From NCBI RefSeq assembly GCF_037975245.1, contig NC_092575.1, forward strand, positions 945,001 through 1,009,000: DNA of 64,000 bases, read 5' to 3'. The DNA comes from Apostichopus japonicus (taxonomy: Eukaryota > Echinodermata > Holothuroidea > Aspidochirotida > Stichopodidae). Made by a program: the position numbers and the translations under genes. The notes below the pieces were generated by a model that saw only the letters and a program-made list of their open reading frames with translations, did no database searches and was not told the origin of the DNA. Each line of letters begins with the position of its first letter. Within the stretch, counting starts at the first letter, position 1. Below are positions 1-10,976 of this stretch, piece after piece.

Positions 1-89
1 AGATACTATATCCCCACCTAAAATAATGGGGTGAAATGTTCCCCCCCCCCCGTTCCCCCCCCCCCCCCATGATCGCCGCCCATGCTTAC

Positions 90-296
90 AATCACTGTTG
101 CTGTGTGCTCCAAGCCACACAGCAGTTGATGGTTCAATAAGACGATAGACAAAGTCATTCTCCATCGGCGATGAAATCGTAACAAGATCACTTCTTTTAG
201 TTTTGCGACATGTTTTCCGAGCCTGTCGAAAGTTCTTTTTCTCCGGATGGTATTGATAACAACTGGTCATGAAAGGAACAAAACCGGCCGGGCACT
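90..296 (-). CDS. Exon 5: N-terminal half of a C-type lectin domain
   Basis: 207 nt, phase 1-1, after a pyrimidine-rich tract ending AACAG. It reads ECPAGFVPFMTSCYQY at the start, then TCRKTKRSDLVTISSPMEND, and ends at AVWLGAHSNSD: the opening Cys pair of a long-form CTLD, the LVTI-S-x-x-E motif and the WIGL-type motif. The exon stops at the same place in the fold as exon 53034-53243 of the large gene. The second half, with the calcium-site residues, is outside the window. Confidence 0.75.
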
Positions 297-3200
297 CTGT
301 TTTTGGAAGAAAGAAAAATGATGCAGGAAGTAAAAATAGAACCATCAACTAAAAGAGGCAACACGATATCTAAGAGAAGTTCAAGCAAATGACTGTAAGG
401 GTGGGTGGCTTAACATGAAAAGCGAAATATAGGGCGGTGGAGTGTGGGTGGGTGGGAGAGAGGGTTAGAGTGGAGTGGCACTTCTTTGGTCGATAATTGG
501 GCATATCTAAAAGTCCAACGCTTAAGGTACATATCAAATGCAACAAAACAGTTACCTGTACAAACTCGCTAGAAGAACTCAATGACTGGCTAACCCTATC
601 GGGCTCAACAAGGAAGTGTTAGCGAAGTGATGACATACCCAGTGGGAAACCTATAGTGGATTTCAGGTATTAACATATCAACCCTATCCCCGCCCTCTCC
701 CTCCACCCTATACAATAAATGAAACTGTAAAAGATAACTGCGCTAAAAACGCTACTTTGATTGTCGTAACATTTAAATCGTATAGCTAAACAATACTGAA
801 ACAACATGCAAGCATATTTTTACTTGACCGGCGCATTCATCTTCATTCATAGTGTAACGTAACGAGGTGAAGTGATTTGATATTTACTTTTGTAACATTC
901 CTTATTTTTTCTGTCTCTCACATAGCCCTTCTTGCAATAACACGCACGTGATCCTTGTTTTGTCTTTGTACAAGCTTGTAACTCTCCGCACCCGTGGTCC
1001 TCACAGACCAACGTCCCTGCGTCACACGTACATCTTTGAGAGCAGTCACTGGTAAGGAATGTGGATCTTGACTACCAACATGTGAAAAATGATATTACAA
1101 AATACTGTTATGTTTTATCAGTGCCAAAGCGAAACTCCTCACCTCACACTCCCCAACACACCAAAGCTAAAAAACAAAACAATATCCAATATTAAATGAA
1201 ATTTCGGTATATACTATTAAGATATATTTGTACGTCTGTCGTAAGTTAAATTGTATTTTTAAATCACCCGTAGATTTCGTGTTAATTCCGTAATATTTTA
1301 TAATTATATGATGCTTTTATCTCTCGTTTTTGAAGCACGTAAATAGTGCGTTACACCTGATACGAACGTTACGAAATATTTCAGATCAAACCAATTCTGA
1401 CGCAATCATTTTGTGGACCATCATAAACACGTCATTCCAAAATTTAGTATGCAAATGAAGATACACCTGATAAGTGAGATTGATGTATCGACGCTTAGGA
1501 AGTAAAAGTCGGGGAGGGGGTTGGAGGGGCATGGGGAGGGGGTATGGGCATGGGGGATGGGTAGGGGCATGGGGGAGGGGGATGTACAATATCGATTACA
1601 CATGCTTTCTGTGGATTGTTTGATTTCACTTTGGTAAAGTCTTTATTTATCGAAAAGTAATCCAATAGGCCCTCTCTTAAGTCACTATATCTTCGTGTAT
1701 CGATATGCGAGGAAGTTAAACGTAGAATGCATCACTTGCTACGCCACCAACGAGATCTTTCGTCAAGTTAGATTATGCAGACAATGATTTATCAGTTGAA
1801 TTTGAGAAGATCAAAAACAGCAAGAAGAAAAATAATGCTCAACTCACAGGAATTCGTTTCCCTTCTCCGATGATACAGTCAGGTAAACATTCTTCCTCTG
1901 ATTCCGCTAGAGACGAAGAAAACGTTCCAAACACAGAACAATCTTTAACAGGTTACTTAATAGTGCGTGATACAGGGGATGTTTGAGTGCATATGTAGGA
2001 CAGAGACAGGTAAAAAGAGGAGTTAAGTAAATTCAGTTACTTCATTGCTGACTTCACAAGAACTTTAAAACCAACAATATTCTAGTAGATTATAAATGAG
2101 TCTGGAATTACAGTTGTAAGCTTTGAAGATGTTAGATTTGGAAGGAAGTGGACGTTGACCATGAAGTATTAACATTATAAAATGAAGACAGGTAAGAGAG
2201 GGGTGCAGTAAATATGATATAAATAAAGCACGGTCCACATGCTAAGACACGTTCACCTGTTAGCAATATAAAGCAATATTCCGTACGAATTTGTGAAATA
2301 TTCCCCCCCCCCCCCCAAAAAAAAAAAAATGAAGAGTCAGATTCGAGATACTTAGGCCTACTTAACGCTATTACTAGAATAACAGAACATTTCGCCTATT
2401 CATTTAAATGCAAATTAGCTTACCTTTTAGCCTCATTCAATGAGAAACCTGCACAAGCTCAGTTCACTGTGAATATTGTTGATTTTTTTTTCAACGGTAT
2501 TTACTCTATATCAGTTGTGTATGACAAGTAAATTGTTTGTTTGTCATGCATATTTGAGATAACGCAACACGACGCTCACGTTAACTGACATACCCAATAT
2601 GATATCACAATATAAGTGACACGATGAACATGATAGTGGAGGTAAAATTGTCTCTCTGGCTTGCGATTGGACGTGATATTAATAACTAAAATGTTCAATA
2701 TTTTACCTCTTTCGACGAAAACATGGAACAGACAGCTTTCGATATTTTCTGCCTCATCGATGAAATCGTAGTACACAAGATGGCCGTCCTCCTCGCTTAA
2801 TGGGAAGCTGTCTCCAGAATGGAAGTTTTGCTCAAACAGGTTGGCCGTTGACACTTTATCCTCGGCCGTTGGCTCCGGCCATGTAGCTGTCGCTTCCGTT
2901 GCCGAGTCACATTTCGGTATCGTAAGATGAATATCATCCGGGCAGTAAGTTATGACAGGTCCGACTAGATCCGCTGAGATAACACAGCCATACAATCAGT
3001 CATTGAGGTATAATGAAAGAAGAGGCAAGACATGTAATTGTAAGAGGGCGAAGAGAGGAAGAGAAGGGAGGTGAGGGAGGGGAGGGGAGGGAGGGAGGGA
3101 AGAGAAGAGAAGGGGAGAAGAGAGAATGGGAGAGAAGAGGGGACAGGGTCCAGGGAATAAGACGCATATCATCAGGGCAGTAAGTTATGACAAGTCCGAC

Positions 3201-4554
3201 GAAGTCCGCTGAGGTAACACGGCCATACAATCAGTCAATGAGGTATTATGAACAAGAGTGTCAAGACATGTATTATAAGAGGGGGAAAAGAGGAAGTGAC
3301 AAGTGGCGTCGCCAATGAGTGGCATGAGGGGGGGGGGGGTTACGTGCCCTCCCATATAAACCATGCCCCTCCCCCACCCCAGATGCGATTACTCAAACAA
3401 AAACTTTTTTTACAACGGACGAAACGTATTATGTTCTTCAGTAAAAAACTTGTTTCCACCAACCATCACGATAACCAGTTGTTTTCTCACTACCAAGATC
3501 ACAGAGGCCCCGGCGTAAATCGCTAGTGATTAAACTTCACTACTACCCTGTTTTCAATTTTCAACATTCTAATTTAAAAACATTATCAAAGCAAAAGGGT
3601 TAATTTCCATTTTTGGTGTAACTTTTTTATCCGCCTCAATTAAAAAAAAAAAATATCGGACAGACTAAGCCCGAAAATTCTTGAACATAAAGTTACTTCA
3701 TGTTGCAAAATATAACACCAGATTGCATATAAGGACCCTTAATTAATATAAAAATTCTCACACCCTCCCCTTAGGCCTCTCCCCAGGACGGCATTCGCAA
3801 ATAAACAGTGTGCCCCCCCCCCCCCTAATGAGGTGTTGTGCCCTCCCTGTGCCCCCCAGATTGAAATGTCTGGCGACGCCACTGGAAGGGATGGGAAGGA
3901 GGGAAGAGAAGAGAAGAGACTGGGAGAAGAAAAGAAGAAGAGGAGGTGGGGAGGGGATGGGTGATGCAAATGGGGAGGGGATAAAGGAGAGGACGTAGGT
4001 GATAGAGAGAGAGAGTGGAATAAGAGAGAATGGGAGAGAAGAGGGGTAAGGGAGTAAGAGAAGGGGGAGAGACGGCCGGGAGAAGAACTGAAGAAGAGCA
4101 GGATGAGGGGGAGGAAGCTGATGGGGATGGGAGATGAGAGAACGGAGTGGAAGAAGAGGGAGGGGATAAGACGAAATGGGAGAGAGGGGAAAGGAAGGGA
4201 TGGGAGGGAGGGAAGAGAAGAGACGGGGAGAAGAACTGAAGAAGAGCGGGATGAGGGGGGAGGAAGCTGATGGGAATGGGAGATGAGAGAACGGAGTGGA
4301 AGAAGAGGGATGAGGATAAGACGAAATGGGAGAGAGGGGAAGGGAAGAAAGGGGAGGGCTAAAGTAGGAAGGGGGATGAACGGCAAATTTTATATGGAAA
4401 TGACAAACAAAAAAAGTGCTAACATACTGTTGTCAGGATCAATTTCACCCCTCTTGGACCTCTGTTGAAGAGAATTATATCCTGCCCAAGATGATTGCGT
4501 GAGTAGGGCCCACAGCAGCACTGAGAGAGCACTATGGCAAACAACACGCGCCAT
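90..4554 (-). CDS. Secreted HYR / EGF-like / C-type lectin protein, 5' part of gene (5 exons, incomplete)
   Basis: Spliced gene read on the minus strand; exons in order 4554-4428, 2973-2707, 1942-1848, 1071-888, 296-90. Phases agree throughout (1, 1, 0, 1, then 1 at the last donor). The predicted protein has a signal peptide, an RSKR processing site, one HYR domain, a short Cys-rich TIL-like piece, an EGF/VWC-like Cys-rich piece and the first half of a C-type lectin domain. The rest lies beyond position 1. HYR domains are Ig-like modules of extracellular proteins and CTLDs often bind carbohydrates, so a secreted recognition or matrix protein is likely. The last two domains resemble those of the large plus-strand gene starting at 10919, which points away from this one. 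The least certain exon is 1942-1848. No name can be given. Confidence 0.72.
888..1071 (-). CDS. Exon 4: EGF/VWC-like Cys-rich segment
   Basis: 184 nt, phase 0 to 1. The reading SDCSQRCTCDAGTLVCEDHG, continuing to a CYCKKGY motif, is the Cys spacing seen after TIL domains in zonadhesin/IgGFc-binding-type proteins. It aligns with the plus-strand exon 49741-49927 (SSNCSELCTC ... CYCQKGY). The acceptor is TTGGTAG and the donor GTAAAT. Confidence 0.68.
1848..1942 (-). CDS. Exon 3: Cys-rich TIL-like segment
   Basis: 95 nt, phase 1 to 0, with possible acceptor GTTAAAG and donor GTGAGT. It encodes about 31 residues with three Cys, ending ECLPDCIIGEGKRIP. The end resembles the end of the TIL exon in the large gene (ECVPVESCGCKMDNGVYIS), which is also followed at phase 0 by an EGF-like exon. 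Small size and weak acceptor make the exact borders uncertain. Confidence 0.5.
2707..2973 (-). CDS. Exon 2: HYR (hyalin repeat) domain
   Basis: 267 nt, phase 1-1, 89 codons. The acceptor TTATCTCAG precedes it and the donor GTAAAA follows. Diagnostic features are GPVITYCPDDI near the start, WPEPTAED in the middle, and HLVYYDFIDEAENIESCLF near the end: the conserved Cys pair, the W-x-x-P motif and the V-x-Y-x-x-x-D-x-A-x-N-x-x-x-C motif of HYR domains. A 5' fragment of this exon is duplicated at 3162-3290. Confidence 0.82.
3162..3290 (-). pseudogene. Truncated duplicate of the HYR exon start and its upstream intron
   Basis: The stretch closely matches 2928-3050, about 235-240 bp away: same acceptor context (TACCTCAG at 3209), then codons for ADFVGLVITYCPDDM. 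The match breaks about 47 nt into the exon and runs into purine-rich repeat, so no complete HYR domain or donor is present. It lies in the intron between exons 1 and 2 of the left gene. Confidence 0.65.
3302..3883. mobile_element. Putative MITE with 13-bp perfect terminal inverted repeats
   Basis: AGTGGCGTCGCCA at 3302-3314 is the exact reverse complement of TGGCGACGCCACT at 3871-3883. The ends resemble those of the element at 8249-9251. No transposase is visible inside, and the flanking duplication is not convincing. Confidence 0.5.
4428..4554 (-). CDS. Exon 1: signal peptide and furin-type site
   Basis: The ATG at 4554 opens 42 codons and one extra base. The start MARVVCHSALSVLLWALLTQ is a short polar N-region followed by a hydrophobic core, and SSWA-G is a plausible signal-peptidase site. 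Residues 32-35 are RSKR, a proprotein-convertase consensus, so a short propeptide may be removed. The donor GTATGT follows at 4427. Phase 1 joins directly to the HYR exon. Confidence 0.72.
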
Positions 4555-7500
4555 GATTCCTCCAGACTGTAGTAATGGCAGAGTTCTATCCTTGTATGTA
4601 TTGGATACTGAATCTTACACCGTTTTTCAACACAGTCAAACACCGTTTGTGAGCCGATATCATTAAAATAGCAAGTATTTCGTCGACGCCCAAAAGCATC
4701 ACTATTGTCTTCTTTTTATTTCAAGTTCATAACTATACATAATATTTGATGTGAGGTTACTTGCACGGCAGAAATGACAATAATAAAATGGTGAACTTTA
4801 AGTAACCGCGCTTTTATACACAAAATACTAAAATATTATATTTTATTTGATATTTTCCAGGTATGAAAGAAGATTGCATGTGACAAACTCGAATTTTATG
4901 TTTTTTTGGCTATGTAACTGCAGCCATTAATTATCGGTAAACGTGGTATAGCGCGAAAGGGTACCTGTCCCTCTCCCACCCCTAACACACCCTGGAGTTT
5001 ATATATAGACTACTGTTTCAATAAAGTAAGATCCATGTATAGACTGACAGGTGATTAAAGCTAATGTAACATACAAAAAATCATCATATTTATTCTACCC
5101 CTCCCTTCCCCACCCCCCCCTCAAACGTGACATCATATGATGAGAACTTTCTACTGTCATTTTGAAGATTCTGAAAGAGAATTAAAGACTTGCTAATTCT
5201 TAATGATGTTGCGGCAAAATAACCGTCTACAAAGTATACGCTATCTGAGTATATGTTTATACATATATATACTGATTATAAAACTTAAATGAAAATTTGT
5301 TATCTTGTGTTGTCTTTGCCTTCAAACCAGCAAATTTTCCAGCCAACACCTATTCCCTCTCTCCCACTCATTAATGGAACAAATTGAGCTGTTTTAGTTT
5401 TACTTTCCCCAAGTGAGTGAGAAAAAAATATGCCACGGTTTAAAGTGACTGCAATAATCCAACTCGTTTAACAAGCGTAGAAGCATTTGACAGAGTTCTC
5501 CACTAGTTCTGAATACTACCCCCACTTGGAATGGCTATATTACAACATCCAATGAAACGTGTACGGTGATATATATAGTAACTAAACTCAATTCCGGTGA
5601 CATTAAAGGAACCCATGCCAAAAAACGGAATTCATCTTTTTATTGGGGTCCTTGTCAATAAAAACCAAAAGATTCTGTAAAGGCGAATTCTCAATATTGT
5701 AAATATAATCTGAAGAGGGGTAAACCACGTTAACTAATTTTATCAGCTTATATTTCCAAGAGTCAACTTCCAATGGTGGGAATTTGTCAAAGTTGAAAAC
5801 AATATTCAATTAGCTTTTCCATGGGTAAGATTATCTCTGTGTTTTGCTAAACGCTTGCTGTGTCACATATAGTTATCCCAATAAATTGTAAACATCTACG
5901 TGTGCATATATATATATATAATTATATATATATAGCTCACAGCTGCATGCATTGTTTTTGGTAAACACCTACGTAAAGTGGTGAACCTTCGACTTATGTC
6001 GTAAATTTAAAAATTGGTAAATTTGATCGAATTTGGCAACCTTTTGTATGCTCCAGCAATAAACATATACGTGGTTTCAATTACTCCTGTGTTGATAACA
6101 TTGTTAAAGAAGCACGGTTATGTTTCTGCCATAAATATACAGACAGTAATAGTCTAGGTGATGTTTTTGTACGCATGAACGAAGAACATATATGTATCAT
6201 GGTGTACTTTGCATCAATTCCCATGTGTCTTTAACGTTGAAGAACAACATAAGAAGCAGACACGTTTTGTAACAAAAGTAACGGTGTGGTGTGACAACAC
6301 ATTGAAAATGTATATATTGTCTTTCCTGAAATTTAACGCCTTATCTTTTTACTTCAATTTTTTTTTACGCATTTCAATATAAAATGCATTACAGTCTTAA
6401 TCATCCCTTTTACGTAAAAGTTGGAATCCTATCAAATGCAAAGTCAAAATGAACATTCTCCATTTGAGTTTCAACTGGTAGAGGTGCCTGGTTTATGACG
6501 TCACACCATATGCTCTCAAGGCTAATCCATAAGATCTAGAACACTCAGCATATTCTCAAAGTCTTTCTTTCTTGTTTTTTTTTATTTATTTATTGTTTTT
6601 GAACAAGAAGAATTAATTTTAGAAATTCCGGGAAGAGATGGCAACGTGTTGATATCGTGCAGAAATTCCCTGTTTCCTTCTTCGGATGTTTATCTAACAG
6701 TATGAAGTCATGGCCGCGTAAAATTTCTTGGAAATGTACGTGTAGCCTCAAGATCATGTCTGGAAGTGTAAGTCGAGTAGTTACTAAGTTAAACCTTATG
6801 TTAAAACACCAAATAATAGAAAAAAGGAATATTTTGCAACGGAAAAGATTTCATCATGATGTTTGATAATTTCATAGACCTTTTCATATTTAATGGAGTC
6901 TTCTGTATACACAATATTTCGGAATTTTTGTGGTTAGGATCATCACATGCACTGATCATATAACAAGTCATTGTACAACATTACAATCATAGAGTATTTA
7001 CTTAGCCTATCATTTAAGTAATTATGAGCTAAGAAAACGTCCCGATTAATCAAACTAAAATTGTCCCAATTTTCTGAAGGTACTTGGGACATTTTTTTAC
7101 GGTACACCAACGTTGCACTTTACATGACCGCTTGGGAAACATGTTGGGACCAAACATAAACAAGTCTGATAGCCCCATAGTATAGCCACACACACTATGG
7201 AGGCAAAAGCTGTGTATCGAGGGCGACATAGTTGAAACAAATACTGCACACTAACGCTACTGTAGCTGTTTCGCGATAAAAAAGGAGTTTGTGACACTTT
7301 GCATATAAAAATAACATCGAGTATGATAATAAAGCACAAAATATGTATTAAGATTTACAAATAGCATATGATTTATACGTATTCAGATTTACACATATAA
7401 ACATATATACATATACATATATTTGATACTATGTATGAAATTTGATGATATATATATATATAGCATTAATATTCATATAGCATCAAATTTAATACATAGC

Positions 7501-8248
7501 ATCAAGTTTCTATACGTAGCACCGATTGCTTATTTAGGCCTAAAATAAATAAGTTCCAAATCATTACGGATCATCATGTTGCAGCATTATGTGTCACATA
7601 TCATCAACTGCCAAACCTAGACCAGCGTTACAGTTCTACATTTTGAAGGGAAACAAAAGATGTACCGTTTTCCGTGTAGTGGGAATATAGAAAAAAACGG
7701 AATGTGTTTTCCGGTTTAAAGTTTGTTGGGAAACTATGTAGACATCTGGCCTTATAAACGCTCAAGACGTTTTGTAGTGTATTAGTAAATGCGTGGGTAT
7801 AAATATGACCTGGAAGTTTAACCGGTATTTCCAAATATTTCAATAGCTACTTCTTTAATTGGAATTGTGTGGGATGTAGGTTTAACGGTCACAATGGTGA
7901 TTGTTCTCAAGCAAATAAAATGTAATACCATCAATGAAAGCAACAGTTGTCAAGAACACAACTGTTTAATAACAGGAAGTTGTTACGTTTTCAGACAAAA
8001 CGAAATATCCAGACATCGTACGTCATTGACATTTTAAACTTCATATTTTGTTTTCTTTTCATTTCTTTCACACATTTTTTATTGAGCAAATCTTCGAAGC
8101 CAAAGTCGACCCTGAAAATTAGCTTACGTTTTCTCAAACACTGACCCCCCCGATCTCCCTCGAATCTGGGACTGACCGCCCCCTCCCCCCCCCCCTCCTC
8201 TCGAAACTGGGATTGGTTTAGATTCTCGAACGGTACTGTACTTTTCAA

Positions 8249-9251
8249 CAGTGGCGTCACCAGACTTTTCAGTCTGGGGAACACAGGGGGCACCAGCATT
8301 TGATGGGGGGCCACTTAGGTGGATACGGATCGCCGTCCTGGGGGAGGGGTCTAAGGGGAGGGGGTGCCCTCTCCCCTTTGGAAAATTTTCGCATACGGAG
8401 GATGGGCTGGATGCAAAATGGTGCCACGGTTGATGCTAAATTCGATCTGAAGATATCTCCAGAAATTGCTATTTTTGAGGTAATGATTTAAACAACGCGC
8501 AGAATTTTGCAGAGGATATGAACCACATGCTGTCGATATTATGCCTAACCCTATCAATAGAACCTACATTTGTTGAATTAATGTGTGCATGACCCCCGAC
8601 TCCTTTCTTGTCCTTCTCGTTTTCTCCCATTATCTATTAAGATGTAACAGTTTCCAGCATCGTTATTGGCTCCTATTAGGGATCTCACCATGCAATCCAA
8701 AGTTTGATCACACATCGAGTATAGCTCAGTATGCAGGTGTGAACATTCGCCATTTGTTCCTACAAGCATCTGACCTCAAATGACCTCTGCACCCCCTACA
8801 CAACAGGGTTATTATATGGGTCCACAAATATAGGCAAGTATGGTGCCTGCGGACCCTCACATTCTCACATTTCGTCAGCTCCTAACCGGTCAACCTCAGA
8901 CCAAGGCAACATACTGCAGTACCCTCCCTTCTCACAGCAGGTCCGTATTTTCGGCATTTCACAGGCATCCAATTCACGAGTTGTGACGGCGCGGGTTACG
9001 GCTTCGATACCCGACGGTCAAGGATAAACTTTTTCATTTTTTCGCAGCTCATTTGAAGAAAATACGAATTACTGTGCTTCTTTGTCCTTATGAAAAACCA
9101 ACTCAGATGATGGGAGTTGAATATAACAAAATATATATATATATATTTTTTACCAACCCAAATCTCAGATGGGGGGGCCACTCGGGGGAACTAGGTTTTC
9201 CAGGGGGCACGTGCCCCCACCCCTGCCCCCCCCCCCTTGGCGACGCCACTG
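8249..9251. mobile_element. hAT-like non-autonomous element with 8-bp target-site duplication
   Basis: The left end CAGTGGCGTCACCA (8249-8262) and the right end TGGCGACGCCACTG (9238-9251) are inverted repeats with one mismatch. The 8-bp flanks are identical: CTTTTCAA at 8241-8248 and 9252-9259. An 8-bp duplication with CA(G/A)-starting ends is typical of hAT elements. The interior has poly-G/poly-C runs and no transposase frame. Confidence 0.7.
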
Positions 9252-10145
9252 CTTTTCAAGTATTAACACGTTTAGACCTTCTTAGCATGCTTCTTAAATG
9301 TCATCATTGATGAGTCTTATCTAAGCTTCGTAGGTATAGCAACCGTGGCGGTATAGCTGTGATTCTGTGTCGTCATTGCGAATGTGATCGGTTCTTGTAT
9401 TTTGTACGTTATGAAACTAGTAAAATATAATTGCCCTTTTCACGACACGAGGAAGGTTCACTGCGTACGTGTGGAGCCTTACATCGGTTAGTGTGTAGGA
9501 TCAGGTAACATATTGTTATGGAACAACTCCATGGTAGGATAGCTACCACGTATGTAGTGGTACGCAAACATGTTCAAGCTGATCTCCCGAGAACAACTCG
9601 TTAAATATAACGCCCCCACGAAAGATATTTTACAGACAAGAAAGTAAATTAAGGGTCTAAGTTTGTGAAACTTGAGTTATAAAATCCCGAACTATAACCT
9701 TTATACGGGTCGAAAAACGTAACATTAAAGATTTAAATTAGAGGACCTATCGAAACCAATGAACAACCTGTGAGACATAAATTTTCTGCAATGGAATCAC
9801 CGGTTAGTATACGGACTATAGAAGTAGGAGGAACCAACTGGTTTAATCCAAATAGATGTCTCCGGCCGGGTGTTTAAAATCACATATAGTTTTGGTGAGA
9901 ATGACCCAACTGTACCACTCGTTACAAATGACGTAATAATGTATCACATCACAAAAGGATATGCTACGAGCGTCGAATCACGATATGTCGATATATCGTT
10001 GAATCGTTCTAGGATTTCTCAAAACACTTTTAAATATTGATAAATCACCGCAAGTGTGCTTTTTAAGGCGCTCTTTGCAGTGCCGTTACTCCGCGGTTTT
10101 GGGTCTAATGGTGGCTTATCGATTTACAGATTCAAAACCAAGTTG

Positions 10146-10284
<139 letters not shown>

Positions 10285-10833
10285 AAATCATAGTGAGTTG
10301 GATATATATATATCTACTGCAGGAATTGAGGTAGAGGGTATTGGAGGGTACCTTAGAGGGATTGGGGGCGTAGTGCAAGAATGTTAACAGTCATTAGGTT
10401 TGGAAGTTCGGAGTGCGTACGTACAGGAGACAGGTCAGAGAGGAAGGAAATTAAACTACAATAGTTGTCTTTTCAATGTTTCCATTCCAGCATTCTTGAA
10501 AATATCGAAATAAATACCATTTACCTATCATTCCTAAAATACCTCATCACAAGGTCTTTTAAATATAAATCCCATCGGAATCGCACAAGAAATATTTCAG
10601 ATACATAAAAAAAAAGGAGAAGAGATTTTTAGGAAGGATTAAACTGATTCGTATAAACCTTACATGCATGTTTGAGTTTGGTGATATGAGGATTCTGTTT
10701 GTGAGAGGTCATAGGTCAAAAGGAAAAAAAACTGATGGGAAGTCGTTGACGCCGTGACGGGTGACACCTTCAGATTAGAACACTGTGGTTTTAACGATAA
10801 CCATGTTTTACTGAGTGAGGGTCTCCATATTTC

Positions 10834-10843
10834 CATATAAGAG
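10834..10843 (+). promoter_or_regulatory. Possible TATA box of the large gene
   Basis: CATATAAGAG lies about 80 bp upstream of the ATG at 10919, which would put initiation near 10865 and leave a 5' leader of about 55 nt. Only the motif and the spacing support it. Confidence 0.3.
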
Positions 10844-10918
10844 GAACATTCAAGTCTTGGTTATGACCAGAAGTGGTTCAAGTCTTCTCTGCAGGAATAT
10901 TATACATCGAGGTCCAGA

Positions 10919-10976
10919 ATGAGGTTGAAACCAGCTTTCACAGCCATTTGGTTAGCTTTCCTCGTGTTATGTGTTG
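10919..10976 (+). CDS. Exon 1 of large gene: signal peptide
   Basis: ATG at 10919, then MRLKPAFTAIWLAFLVLCVG with two basic residues and a 13-residue hydrophobic core. The donor GTAAGT follows at 10977, leaving phase 1. The next coding exon is 4.4 kb away at 15339, whose first residues (DSQRNTVS) fit a mature N-terminus. The start is chosen because it gives a clear signal peptide. Confidence 0.75.

Larger units (their letters stand above)
3040..4370. repeat. Purine-rich (G/A) tracts with a 148-bp tandem duplication
   Basis: Plus-strand 3040-3150 and 3885-4370 are almost entirely G and A. Within the second tract, the block starting at 4081 (agaagaactgaagaagagc) recurs at 4229, a period of 148 bp, with only a few changes. 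The transposon-like 3302-3883 segment sits between the two tracts. Long reading frames here are composition artefacts. Confidence 0.8.

Noticed and set aside
3739..4386. 215-residue Ser/Pro/Leu-rich frame on the minus strand
   Set aside because: Arises from the purine-rich tract and its 148-bp duplication; low complexity, no splice context.
5603..5809. Minus-strand frame of 68 residues in the intergenic region
   Set aside because: No signal peptide, domain or splice partner seen; length is within chance in AT-rich DNA.
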